Notes under the pieces: model-generated | The model's database searches: none | Seen by the model: only the letters and a program-made list of their open reading frames with translations | What the model was told of the DNA's origin: nothing | Program-made: the position numbers and the translations under genes | Shown here: one piece after another, positions 9,216 to 18,900 of the stretch | Position numbering within the stretch: position 1 is the first letter of the stretch | Layout of the letters: each line of letters begins with the position of its first letter | DNA from: Kordiimonas aestuarii | GTDB lineage: Bacteria > Pseudomonadota > Alphaproteobacteria > Sphingomonadales > Kordiimonadaceae | Length of the DNA stretch: 64,000 nucleotides | Direction of reading: 5' to 3' | Assembly (NCBI RefSeq): GCF_025574465.1 | Contig: NZ_JAOBPP010000019.1 | Span: 1-64,000, forward strand

Positions 9216-9698
9216 AAATTATGTGTCCCTGATATTTGAAGACGAATGACATTCAAGGAAAGGTGCTTCAAATCCTTGATGGAAAAAATGTCGGTTATTC
9301 CCGGATATTTTACAGTTTCGTTCGATCTTGTAATGATTTTTCAGCCAGGTGCCTCTTTCTATCGTTTAGAGTTCAAAATAACAAGGTGTCGGCATAAAGA
9401 TGGACTTGTCTGGCCTGCGGTAAGGCGAAATGCCGTGCGGCCATGCGGAAGGTTTCAAATATTTTTATTGACGACGCGGGGGCATATTCAACATCATCAT
9501 GCCCAGAGAAGGGTGGTTGAAGCTGCACAAAAAACAATAAGGCAGGCTTTTCCGCGACATTGCCAGAGTATGACCGGCGCAAGTCCATAGCGACATGCCT
9601 GATGTATTCTGTAATTTGGAAAATACCGTCATATCAGACCGGGGCACCTGCCGAGTTGCAGGTGTTTTAACCTGTTTGTTGATATGTGAGGTATTTCG
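9216..9698. other. 483-bp gap between the BCCT gene and the urease operon
   Basis: Holds the promoter of the BCCT gene on the minus strand and that of the urease operon on the plus strand. Open frames of 60-114 codons exist on both strands, but none has a convincing ribosome site, a recognisable domain or a natural composition. A terminator-like hairpin at 9645-9668 suggests that a plus-strand transcript ends here, possibly a small RNA. Confidence 0.45.
9645..9668 (+). terminator. Terminator-like hairpin with no obvious upstream gene
   Basis: Stem CACCTGC / GCAGGTG with loop CGAGTT, followed by TTTTAA. It lies 31 bp before the first gene of the urease operon, and the plus strand upstream has no accepted gene back to 7220. 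It may end an unrecognised short transcript or act as a leader attenuator. Confidence 0.5.
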
Positions 9699-9923
9699 AT
9701 GAAAGCTTTTCTCGCCAGTTTTCTAACCCTGACGGCCACAGTGCCAGTTGCCGCCCACGCGGGCGATCATCATGGTTTTGGCCTCTTGTCGGCGCTTGAA
9801 CATCTTGTTACCCAGCCTTTCCATATGGCAGGCCTTGCGCTGATTGTGGTTGTGGCTTTGGCTGTGCGTTGGATGACACGCGGGAAGTCCCGCGGGCGCC
9901 CGAAACCTGATGGCAGGCGCTGA
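9699..9923 (+). CDS. Small His-containing membrane protein at the head of the urease operon
   Basis: 74 residues: a signal peptide (LASFLTLTATVPVAAHA), then the short stretch GDHHGFGLLSALEHLVTQPFH with four histidines, one transmembrane helix (LALIVVVALAVRW) and a basic Arg/Lys-rich tail. The start has GTGAGG 8 nt upstream, and ureD begins 5 bp after the stop, so it is co-transcribed. The HA-x-HHG-x-LEH pattern recalls the first segment of HupE/UreJ nickel permeases, but the protein is far too short to be one. A role in nickel handling is inference from position and histidines only. Confidence 0.65.
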   Translation: MKAFLASFLTLTATVPVAAHAGDHHGFGLLSALEHLVTQPFHMAGLALIVVVALAVRWMTRGKSRGRPKPDGRR

Positions 9924-9928
9924 CCAGC

Positions 9929-10777
9929 ATGGGCGCCCCGGCAAACATATTGCCTGCACTTGAACGGTCCTCAGGGCGGCTTGATATGCAGTTCGGCGCC
10001 CGTGCCGGGCAGGCGGCCTTGGAGGCTTTGGTGCAGGATGGTTGCCTGAAGGCGCGGTTTCCGCGGCAACAGGATACGCCTGGCAAGACGGGGGTATTGA
10101 TCAATACCGCTGGCGGCATCGCCGATGGCGACATTCTGGATATTGCTGTGCGGGTGGGGTGTGGTGCCGATGTGGTCATGACAAGCCAGGCGGCGGAGCG
10201 GGTCTACAAGGCACGCAATATGGCTGTGCCATCGCGATTGCACACTGTTCTGGGGGTGGAAAAGGCCGCAACCCTATACTGGCTGCCGCAGGAGACCATT
10301 CTTTTTGACGGTGGTGCCATCGCACGCCGCTATGATGCTGATATCGCGCAAGGCGGTCGTTGCCTTATGGCGGAGATGCTGGTGTTTGGCCGCGTGGCGC
10401 GCGGGGAAGTCATTGAAAAAACATCGCTTTTTGACCGGTGGCGCATTCGCTTAGACGGCAGGCTCGTCTTTGCCGATGGCTTTCGCCTCTCGGGTGGGGC
10501 GCCGCACACGTATGGCACAGCGCGCCTCAAGGGCGTCAAGGCCATTGCTACCCTGCTTTTTATAGGCCCGGAGGCGGCTTTTGCCAAGGCGCGTCTGCGC
10601 GACAGCATGGAAGATGCTGGCTGCCACGCGGCCTGCTCGGAGCGAGGCGGAGTCCTGATCGCGCGTTTTGCGGGCGCTGAGCCCCATACTGTCCGCGAGG
10701 CGATGATGGCGGCGATTGCTTTGCTCGATGAAGGGAAAGACATGGCATCGCCCGTCCTCTCCCGCTGGATTTTTTGA
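9929..10777 (+). CDS. ureD: Urease accessory protein UreD
   Basis: 282 residues of the UreD/UreH family. UreD is the scaffold that holds apo-urease together with UreF and UreG while nickel is inserted. Seen: the N-terminal ALERSSGRLDMQF strand, the conserved INTAGGIADGD, TSQAAERVY, YWLPQETILFDGG and the later FADGFRLSGG. The gene leads the ureDABCEFG operon, begins 5 bp after a small membrane protein, and ureA follows 15 bp later behind GAGGAAG. Length is normal for the family. Confidence 0.95.
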   Translation: MGAPANILPALERSSGRLDMQFGARAGQAALEALVQDGCLKARFPRQQDTPGKTGVLINTAGGIADGDILDIAVRVGCGADVVMTSQAAERVYKARNMAVPSRLHTVLGVEKAATLYWLPQETILFDGGAIARRYDADIAQGGRCLMAEMLVFGRVARGEVIEKTSLFDRWRIRLDGRLVFADGFRLSGGAPHTYGTARLKGVKAIATLLFIGPEAAFAKARLRDSMEDAGCHAACSERGGVLIARFAGAEPHTVREAMMAAIALLDEGKDMASPVLSRWIF

Positions 10778-10792
10778 ACCGAGGAAGCCCTG

Positions 10793-11095
10793 ATGAACCT
10801 GACACCCAGAGAAAAAGACAAGCTGTTGATTAGCGTTGCCGCCATGGTGGCGGAGCGGCGGCTGAAGCGCGGCGTCAAGCTGAACTACCCTGAAGCCGTG
10901 GCGCTGATCTCTGACTTTGTACTGGAAGGCGCCCGCGATGGTCGCTCGGTGGCTGACCTTATGGCGGCTGGTGCTGATGTCCTTTCCCGTGATCAGGTGA
11001 TGGAGGGCGTGGCTGAGATGATCCACGACGTACAGGTGGAAGCCACCTTCCCGGACGGCACCAAACTTGTCACCGTCCATGAACCGATCCGTTGA
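10793..11095 (+). CDS. ureA: Urease gamma subunit
   Basis: 100 residues, the standard length of UreA. Conserved segments are [47 protein letters not shown], the [34 protein letters not shown] end, all typical. It is one of the three structural subunits of the cytoplasmic nickel urease that hydrolyses urea to ammonia and carbamate. RBS GAGGAAG precedes it, and ureB follows 11 bp after its stop. Confidence 0.97.
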   Translation: MNLTPREKDKLLISVAAMVAERRLKRGVKLNYPEAVALISDFVLEGARDGRSVADLMAAGADVLSRDQVMEGVAEMIHDVQVEATFPDGTKLVTVHEPIR

Positions 11096-11106
11096 AGGAG
11101 GCCAGA

Positions 11107-11426
11107 ATGTCACGCCCCATGATACCCGGCGAAATTATCGCAGCTGACGGTGAAGTGATCCTCAACGAAGGACTTGATGTCGTTGAACTAACCGTTGCCA
11201 ACACCGGGGACCGACCGGTGCAGGTGGGCAGCCACTATCATTTTTTTGAAGTCAACGAGGCCCTTGCTTTTGAGCGCGGAACCGCGCGGGGCATGCGGCT
11301 TGATATCCCCGCGGGCACGGCCGTGCGGTTTGAGCCGGGCATGGAACGCACCGTGAAGCTTGTGCCTTACACCGGCACGCGCACCGTATACGGTTTCCAG
11401 GGCAAGCTGATGGGAGGGCTGGACTG

Positions 11427-11427
<1 letters not shown>
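11107..11427 (+). CDS. ureB: Urease beta subunit
   Basis: 106 residues starting [11 protein letters not shown] at 11107, preceded by GAAGGAGG; an in-frame start 15 nt upstream lacks such a site. Conserved segments are [43 protein letters not shown] and the terminal [10 protein letters not shown]. It is separate from ureA, as in most proteobacteria. The stop overlaps the ureC start by one base (TGATG), so the two are translationally coupled. Confidence 0.97.
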
Positions 11428-13142
<1,715 letters not shown>

Positions 13143-13151
13143 GGAATAGAT

Positions 13152-13637
13152 ATGACGGACAATCATCTGGTGGCGAGTGAAGTGCTGAGCAAGGGCACAT
13201 GGCAGGGTGACGCGGTGGACCGTGTGGTCCTTTCCTATGATGACAGATTCCGCCGCCGCGTGATGCTTAAAAGCGAGAAGGGGGCAGATGTGCTTCTCAG
13301 CCTGAAGGAAGCTATTCTCTTGCAGTCGGGCGATGCCTTGCTGATCGGCGCCGACCGTTTGATCGAAGTTGTTGCAGCACCCGATAAGCTGATCGAGATC
13401 AGGTGCGAGAGCGAGAAGGCGCTGCTGCGAACAGCTTGGCACCTTGGCAACCGCCATCTGGCCACGGAGATTTTGAAAGGATCATTACGTATCCGGTATG
13501 ATAAGGTCATCCTTGAAATGGTGGAGCAGTTGGGGGCAGATGCGCGGGTGGTAGATGCACCGTTCAACCCTGAGGGCGGGGCCTATTCAGGCGGGCACAC
13601 CAAAGTGCACGGGCATGATCATGACCTCCACCCGTGA
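13152..13637 (+). CDS. ureE: Urease accessory nickel-binding protein UreE
   Basis: 161 residues. The N-terminal peptide-binding domain (VVLSYDDRFRRRVMLKSEKGADVLL) is followed by the metal-binding domain with WHLGNRHLATEI. The His-rich tail [14 protein letters not shown] is short, with five histidines. UreE delivers nickel to UreG. RBS GAGGAA precedes the start, and the 3' end overlaps ureF. Confidence 0.95.
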   Translation: MTDNHLVASEVLSKGTWQGDAVDRVVLSYDDRFRRRVMLKSEKGADVLLSLKEAILLQSGDALLIGADRLIEVVAAPDKLIEIRCESEKALLRTAWHLGNRHLATEILKGSLRIRYDKVILEMVEQLGADARVVDAPFNPEGGAYSGGHTKVHGHDHDLHP

Positions 13638-14307
13638 TACAGAGGGCCGGGCGCTTTACCGCCTGATGACATGGCTGTCGCCATCATACCCCGTGGGGGC
13701 CTATACCTATAGCCATGGCCTTGAATATGCAGTGGAAGCCGGATGGGTGACGGACCGTGCCAGCACACAAGGCTGGGTGGGCGATATTGTCAGTCATGGT
13801 GGTGGCTTCAGCGATGCTGTTTTGCTTGCCGCTGCCTATGAGGCGGGTGGTAATGAACTGTCTGAGGTTGCTGAATTGGCGCTTGCTTTCGCGCCGACGG
13901 CAGAACTGGCGCTTGAAAGTAAAATGCAGGGCAACGCCTTTCTGGAGATGACATCAAAGGCCTGGCCGCAGGCCGGGCTTGAGCGACTGATCTCTGTTTG
14001 GGGCGGGCCTTACCCATATCCGGTTGTGGTTGGCGTCGCCGCGCGCGGTGCAGGGATCGCGCTGCTGCAAGTGCTTGAGGCTTACCTGCATGCTTTTGCG
14101 GCGAACCTTGTATCAGCGGCAGTGCGCCTTATTCCGCTTGGCCAGACGGACGGCCAGCTTATCATGGCTGCACTGGAAAGCGTGGTCGCGGCGGCAGCCC
14201 TCGAAGCGGTGGCGACACCGCCTGACGATCTGGCGACAACGGCCTTCATGGCGGATGTCGCCTCAATGAAACACGAAACTCAATATACAAGGTTATTCAG
14301 ATCATGA
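13621..14307 (+). CDS. ureF: Urease accessory protein UreF
   Basis: 228 residues from the ATG at 13621; an ATG at 13615 and a longer frame from 13555 also exist but would extend far into ureE. UreF has [28 protein letters not shown], typical of the family start, then GDIV and the C-terminal [10 protein letters not shown]. It is an all-helical partner that with UreD gates nickel delivery by UreG. Its end overlaps ureG by 4 bp (ATGA). Confidence 0.95.
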   Translation: MTSTRDTEGRALYRLMTWLSPSYPVGAYTYSHGLEYAVEAGWVTDRASTQGWVGDIVSHGGGFSDAVLLAAAYEAGGNELSEVAELALAFAPTAELALESKMQGNAFLEMTSKAWPQAGLERLISVWGGPYPYPVVVGVAARGAGIALLQVLEAYLHAFAANLVSAAVRLIPLGQTDGQLIMAALESVVAAAALEAVATPPDDLATTAFMADVASMKHETQYTRLFRS

Positions 14308-14933
14308 CTGCATCGCACCACGGACCTCTACGGGTTGGTATTGGCGGGCCTGTTGGCTCTGGCAAAACAGCGCTTACAGACGCGCTGTGCAAACATATGC
14401 GCGACACATATTCGGTCGCCGCCATCACCAATGATATTTACACCAAGGAAGATGCCGAGTTTCTCACCCGGTCGGGCGCGCTGCCGGTGGAGCGCATCAT
14501 GGGGGTGGAAACAGGGGGGTGCCCGCATACGGCTATCCGCGAAGATGCGTCCATCAACATGGCGGCTGTGAGGGAAATGGCTGGCCGCTTCCCGGACCTT
14601 GAGATGGTCATTATTGAAAGCGGTGGCGACAATCTCGCGGCCACCTTCTCGCCCGAGCTTGCGGACATTACCATCTATGTGATTGACGTCTGCGCGGGCG
14701 ACAAGATCCCCCGCAAGGGTGGGCCGGGCATCACCAAATCCGACCTTCTGGTCATCAACAAGATCGACCTTGCGCAATATGTGGGCGCGGATCTGAGTGT
14801 GATGGACCGGGACAGCCGGAAAATGCGCGGCGAGCGTCCGTTCATATTCACCAATATCCGCGCCGGGAAAGGTGTTGCCGATGTGGCGGACTTTATTGTG
14901 AAGACAGGTGGGCTGAAGGGCGCTGCCAAATAG
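14304..14933 (+). CDS. ureG: Urease accessory GTPase UreG
   Basis: 209 residues of the SIMIBI GTPase family. The P-loop is GPVGSGKT; also present are the nickel-binding motif with Cys and His in [31 protein letters not shown], and NKIDL for guanine recognition. GTP hydrolysis drives nickel insertion into urease. It is the last gene of the operon, convergent with a HAD-hydrolase gene 9 bp away. Confidence 0.97.
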   Translation: MTASHHGPLRVGIGGPVGSGKTALTDALCKHMRDTYSVAAITNDIYTKEDAEFLTRSGALPVERIMGVETGGCPHTAIREDASINMAAVREMAGRFPDLEMVIIESGGDNLAATFSPELADITIYVIDVCAGDKIPRKGGPGITKSDLLVINKIDLAQYVGADLSVMDRDSRKMRGERPFIFTNIRAGKGVADVADFIVKTGGLKGAAK

Positions 14934-14942
14934 AGGTAACGT

Positions 14943-15641
14943 CTATTCAAGCGCTGCGGTCAACTCTGGCAGTTGTCGCAGTGTACTGATCTGCCGGAAG
15001 CGCGGCTCGTCTTCGGGTTTTTCGGCGTGTTCGATCACCCACGTGAGGTCATGCGGGACGAACACGCCCCAACTGCCGACCTCAATGGCGGGCAGCACGT
15101 CAGACCTCAGCGAATTGCCAACCATCATGCTTTGACGCGTGCCGTCACCATAGTGGTTGAAAATACGGTCATAGGTTTCGGCGGTTTTGTTGCTGACAAT
15201 CTCCACCCCATCAAACATGTTGCCAAGCCCGGATTGCGCGAGCTTGCGTTCCTGGTCAAAAAGATCACCCTTGGTGATCAGGATAAGGCGGTAATCCCTT
15301 TGCAGGCGCTCAAGTGTTTCCTGAACGTCCGGTAGCAGGTGGACCGGATGCGCAAGCATCTCACGCCCGGCTTCAAGGATTTTACTGATGACGCTTGCAG
15401 GTACGTGGCCGTCGGTTACGTCGATCGCCGTTTCCACCATGGATAGCATGAAACCCTTGATGCCAAAGCCATAGCGGCCAAGGTTGCGTCGCTGGGCCTC
15501 AAGCAGATGTGCCGAGACATTCTCTGCTTTGATATAGCCCGCCAAAAGCTCCTGAAAGCGCTCCTCCGTTAGGCGGAAGAAATGTTCATTTTCCCAAAGC
15601 GTATCGTCGGCGTCGAAGCCGATTGTTGTCAATTTCGGCAA
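14943..15641 (-). CDS. HAD-superfamily hydrolase
   Basis: 232 residues from the TTG at 15641, which has AAGGA at the proper distance; a longer frame running up to 15713 would sit inside the upstream ArsR gene. HAD motifs: I FDADDTLWENE, II LILITKGD, III with the downstream K in VSNKTAETY, IV VGNSLRSDVLPA. It is of the GpH/YjjG-like phosphatase type, with an N-terminal helical cap, cytoplasmic. The substrate is unknown. It lies 10 bp after the ArsR-type regulator and is co-transcribed with it. Confidence 0.85.
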   Translation of the reverse strand: MPKLTTIGFDADDTLWENEHFFRLTEERFQELLAGYIKAENVSAHLLEAQRRNLGRYGFGIKGFMLSMVETAIDVTDGHVPASVISKILEAGREMLAHPVHLLPDVQETLERLQRDYRLILITKGDLFDQERKLAQSGLGNMFDGVEIVSNKTAETYDRIFNHYGDGTRQSMMVGNSLRSDVLPAIEVGSWGVFVPHDLTWVIEHAEKPEDEPRFRQISTLRQLPELTAALE

Positions 15642-15651
15642 GGGGTTGTCC

Positions 15652-15981
15652 TTATTTCTTGTTGCTGCCGAGAAGGTTGTCGAGTTCGGCCAGTCTGCCG
15701 GACCACAGTGCACGGTGGCTCTCTATCCAGGACGATGCTTCGTCAAGGGGCTCGGGCGCCAGTGACAACAGGTGTTCCCGCCCCTTTTTGCGGCGCCGTA
15801 CGAGGTTGGCGCGTTCAAGGATGCGGATGTGTTTTGACACCGAATTCAGCGAAATATCGAAAGGTGCGGCTATCTCTGTCACACGAGCTTCACCTTTCGA
15901 CAGGTGCTGCAGGATGGCACGCCGGGTTGGGTCCGCGAGAGCGATTAGGGTCTGATCGAGTGTTGACTCTTTAACAATCAT
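15652..15981 (-). CDS. ArsR-family transcriptional regulator
   Basis: 109 residues, a winged helix-turn-helix of the ArsR/SmtB fold: LADPTRRAILQHLSKGEARVTEIAA, then the recognition helix in SLNSVSKHIRILERANLV. There is no metal-binding cysteine pair, so it resembles the SdpR-like subgroup often found with AHSA1 proteins; one such gene (16591-17028) lies nearby. It is divergent from a small membrane protein gene and followed by a HAD hydrolase in the same operon. Confidence 0.88.
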   Translation of the reverse strand: MIVKESTLDQTLIALADPTRRAILQHLSKGEARVTEIAAPFDISLNSVSKHIRILERANLVRRRKKGREHLLSLAPEPLDEASSWIESHRALWSGRLAELDNLLGSNKK

Positions 15982-16108
15982 CTATAAATTCACCCTTATG
16001 GGTTAATATAGTGGATATTGAATTTGTCCGCAATTACCCCGGCGGGCAAATTCCGGCCAAACGGGAAGGTCTCTCCCGTTTGGCCACTTATATCAACAAG
16101 GAGCCAGG

Positions 16109-16558
16109 ATGAGAACACTTGCGACAATATTAATCGGCGGGAGCATCGCGGGGACGCTGGATATCCTCTATGCGATTTCCGCGTATTCGCTCAGGGGGGT
16201 GAAACCAATGGTCATCCTGCAATCAGTGGCGAGTGGTGTGCAAGGTGCTCAAGCCTATTCAGGAGGGGGAACATCAGCGGCTTTAGGGCTGGGATTGCAC
16301 TTTTTCATGACCACTTTGATGGCATTGATTTATGTGCTCGCGGCGCAGGTTTTTCCCATACTCACCACCCGACCAGTTATGACAGGCGCGGCCTATGGTG
16401 TCCTGCTGTATTTGGTGATGAATTATGTCGTGGTGCCGCTTTCGCTTGCCGTACCGGGGCGGCCGCCTGAAGGCTGGTATATCCTTGGTGCGCTTTTCGC
16501 ACATCTATGCCTTGTGGGTGTTCCCATAGCCCTGACCGCCGCCAAGTTCGGTAAATAG
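16109..16558 (+). CDS. Small integral membrane protein, four predicted helices
   Basis: 149 residues with hydrophobic segments around 4-26, 58-83, 88-112 and 122-146. The start has AAGGAG at a good distance (CAACAAGGAGCCAGG). No catalytic motif was recognised. It is divergent from the ArsR-HAD operon and near an AHSA1 protein gene; similar small membrane proteins occur in such neighbourhoods. Function unknown. Confidence 0.75.
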   Translation: MRTLATILIGGSIAGTLDILYAISAYSLRGVKPMVILQSVASGVQGAQAYSGGGTSAALGLGLHFFMTTLMALIYVLAAQVFPILTTRPVMTGAAYGVLLYLVMNYVVVPLSLAVPGRPPEGWYILGALFAHLCLVGVPIALTAAKFGK

Positions 16559-16590
16559 CTTCCTCCGGGAGGGCAGGCGGGGTGCTCCAA

Positions 16591-17028
16591 TCAATTGATG
16601 GTGTTTGACAGCGCACCAAACTCCGCCTGCCAGCGCGTAGCGACAAGCGCCACAAGTTCGTCTGCTGTCTCACCAAGTTCATGCACAAGATTGAGGTCAC
16701 AGCCCTTGGGGCGCGGCGTGATTGTAACCGAGACAAGGCTGTCCCGAGGTTCTGTTTTGGACACCCAGGTGAAAACCAATTGTGTCGGGCGCTGAATATC
16801 TAGGTAGGTGCCTTCATATTCGTGGGTTTGGCCCTCCCGTTTTATGACAAACCGAAAACTGCCACCTTTACGGGGCTGTATCTCAATTTTGATCACCTCC
16901 TCGTTCCTGATGGCGGGGTTGAACATCCAGCGTGCCAGGATGTCAGGGTTCAGCCAGGCGTCAAAGACATCTTCAGCCGAGGCATCGAAGCGATGGCGGA
17001 CATGGGCGGTGCCTGTTGTGTGGGTCAT
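16591..17028 (-). CDS. SRPBCC/AHSA1-family protein
   Basis: 145 residues with the START-like fold of the activator-of-Hsp90-ATPase-homologue group: HRFDASAEDVFDAWLNPDILARWMF at the start, GSFRFVIKREG, EGTYLDIQRPTQLVFTW in the middle, and the C-terminal helix WQAEFGALSNTIN. Such proteins bind small hydrophobic ligands. In many bacteria they pair with ArsR-type regulators, as the neighbourhood suggests here. The ligand is unknown. Confidence 0.85.
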   Translation of the reverse strand: MTHTTGTAHVRHRFDASAEDVFDAWLNPDILARWMFNPAIRNEEVIKIEIQPRKGGSFRFVIKREGQTHEYEGTYLDIQRPTQLVFTWVSKTEPRDSLVSVTITPRPKGCDLNLVHELGETADELVALVATRWQAEFGALSNTIN

Positions 17029-17174
17029 CTATGCTGTCACTTATCGGGTTTGTTGTGTCGTTCCTGGACAATGAGCCGGTTACGGTTCCTCATCCTTGAG
17101 GCTAAATATGTGTCACCATACAAACAGGTTCTCGCAAGCGCAAACATTGTCACGGCGTTTCAGGTAACGAGAGA

Positions 17175-17188
17175 TGCAATCGTTTGCA
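17175..17188. promoter_or_regulatory. LacI/PurR-like operator TGCAATCGTTTGCA
   Basis: Near-palindromic 14-mer with arms TGCAA / TTGCA around a central CG, one base from the PurR core GCAAACGTTTGC, 55 bp upstream of the chosen esterase start. LacI-family repressors bind sites of this form. No LacI-family gene is in the window. Confidence 0.4.
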
Positions 17189-17242
17189 AAACATCTGCAG
17201 CTTCATCATACTGCCCGCACTCAACAGTGCCGGAGAGGGAAG

Positions 17243-18304
17243 ATGAAACTATCAAAGTGTATTGCTGTAACTGTATTGGGCGCGTGCCTTGGGTTTACGA
17301 GCACCGCATCTGCCAATAGCGATGCTGTCGCAAAGGATGGCACTGTGAAGGTGCCACCGTTCAGTATGCCGATGTCGTCCTATGCCAGTGATGCCGCGGG
17401 GCCTTACTGGCACAAGATTGTCTCCATGCCCGGCCTGCCGCTTAGCGCGGATATTGAAAAATTACGCGTCCATTATGACGCCATGAACAAAGCACGTGCC
17501 GACCTGATGCTGGATATGTATGACGTGACCATTGAAAACAGCACGGTCGCCGGTGTGCCCGTCAAGATCGTCGAGCCTGTTGGCGGTGCGGTTGAAGGCA
17601 AACTGCTGATCAATCTTCACGGAGGCGCGTTCCTCTGGGGGGCGGGGAACGGTGAGCTTGTGGAAGCCATTCCGATCGCAGCGCTTTCCGGTTACCGCGT
17701 CATGACTGTAGATTACCGACAGGGACCAGAGCATGTTTTCCCGGCAGCTTCCCAAGATGTTTTCGCGGTGTATCAGGAAATGCTAAAGTCGTATGACGCC
17801 CGCCATATCGGCATCTATGGCTGTTCGGCGGGCGGTATACTGACCGCACAGGCAACGGCGTGGATCATCCGGGAAGGCGCTCCGGTTCCGGGGGCAATTG
17901 GCACCTTCTGCGGCAGTGGGGTCGACTATGCTGGCGACAGCAGCCAGCTTGATCCGGTCTACGGTGGTGCTACACCGGTGTCGGAGGGTGGGATGCCGCT
18001 TACGATGATGCGGCTCCCGTATTTCAACTCCGTCAAGGAAGCCTCAGCGATTGTCACGCCGGGGGACTTTCCTGAGACGCTGGCAAAATTCCCACCAACC
18101 TTGTTACTGGCGGGCAGCCGCGACTTTGCGGCGAGTGCCGTGACAATCATGCAGCGCAGGTTGGCAGGCGTGGGTGTTCCGTCAAAGCTTTATCTGTTTG
18201 ATGGTTTCTGGCACGCCTTTTTCATGGACGCGGAAATCCCGGAATCGCAGGAAGCTTTTGACCTGATCGTCGGCTTTTTCAAAGCCCACCTCGGGGATGG
18301 CTGA
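17243..18304 (+). CDS. Secreted alpha/beta hydrolase (HSL-type esterase)
   Basis: 353 residues from the ATG at 17243, which has GAGAGG upstream; the longer frame from 17174 would displace the signal peptide. Residues 1-24 (LSKCIAVTVLGACLGFTSTASA) form a clear signal peptide. The mature enzyme has the oxyanion motif HGGAFLWG, the nucleophile elbow GCSAGG, a likely acid in GSRDF and the catalytic His in FWHAFF, so all triad residues are present. It should hydrolyse short-chain esters or lactones in the periplasm. A LacI-type operator candidate sits in front. Substrate unknown. Confidence 0.85.
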   Translation: MKLSKCIAVTVLGACLGFTSTASANSDAVAKDGTVKVPPFSMPMSSYASDAAGPYWHKIVSMPGLPLSADIEKLRVHYDAMNKARADLMLDMYDVTIENSTVAGVPVKIVEPVGGAVEGKLLINLHGGAFLWGAGNGELVEAIPIAALSGYRVMTVDYRQGPEHVFPAASQDVFAVYQEMLKSYDARHIGIYGCSAGGILTAQATAWIIREGAPVPGAIGTFCGSGVDYAGDSSQLDPVYGGATPVSEGGMPLTMMRLPYFNSVKEASAIVTPGDFPETLAKFPPTLLLAGSRDFAASAVTIMQRRLAGVGVPSKLYLFDGFWHAFFMDAEIPESQEAFDLIVGFFKAHLGDG

Positions 18305-18326
18305 CGGATGTAGCCAGGTACATCCG
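18305..18326. other. Hairpin without T-run after the esterase gene
   Basis: Stem CGGATGTA / TACATCCG with loop GCCAGG, starting right after the esterase stop codon. No T-run follows on either strand, so it is a weak terminator candidate or an mRNA 3' stabiliser. Confidence 0.35.
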
Positions 18327-18351
18327 GGCAGTATAATTAAAACTGTATATG

Positions 18352-18900
18352 TTAGTTTATCTTATCGATATCGCCGATATCAAGGATGGGCGAGGCATCA
18401 AGATCTTCAGCGTCCATCATGGAGGCAATACGCTTGAGCGAACTTTCAAGCATGGAGCGCTCCCAGTCCTCAAGCATACGGTACTGCCGCAGGAAACCCG
18501 CTTGCAGCAGCTCAGGCGCTTCCTCAAGCCTGCGCTGCCCTTCGTTGGTCAGGCACGCATAGATGATACGCTTGTCGGTGTCGCTGCGCTCACGGCGGAC
18601 CAGGTCCGCTTTCTCCAGCCGGTCAAGGATGGATGTGATCGTGGCTTGACTCAGTGCGACGTTGCGCGCAACAAGGCTGGGGGAGGCTTTACCCTCTTTC
18701 CTTAAAACCTGCATCACAACCAGTTGCGGAGCGGTCAAGCCCGAAAGTTTAACGAGGCGCTTGGACTGCAAGTCAATGGCCCGCATAATGCGTCTGATCG
18801 AGATCAGGATATCGTCATAATCGTTCATGGCTTCCGGGTCCGGCTGTGGTGTGTCCTGTTGCCTTACCGGTAATTTCTTTTTGGTGCAATCCCGTTGCAT
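18352..18900 (-). CDS. MarR-family transcriptional regulator
   Basis: 182 residues. The core is a MarR winged helix: LSGLTAPQLVVMQVLRKEG, ARNVALSQATITSILDRLE (recognition helix) and the wing RRERSDTDKRIIYACLT. The start codon overlaps the stop of the upstream amidohydrolase (TGATG), so the two are coupled; an internal ATG (MNDYDD) would give a shorter form. The short N-terminal extension is Lys/Gln-rich. Divergent from the symporter/carbamoyltransferase operon. I infer that it binds TTTGAATTCAAA at 20201 and also at 1891. Confidence 0.9.
   Translation of the reverse strand: MQRDCTKKKLPVRQQDTPQPDPEAMNDYDDILISIRRIMRAIDLQSKRLVKLSGLTAPQLVVMQVLRKEGKASPSLVARNVALSQATITSILDRLEKADLVRRERSDTDKRIIYACLTNEGQRRLEEAPELLQAGFLRQYRMLEDWERSMLESSLKRIASMMDAEDLDASPILDIGDIDKIN

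Noticed and set aside
9246..9590. 114-codon frame between the BCCT and urease genes
   Set aside because: No ribosome site, no domain, composition unlike the neighbours.
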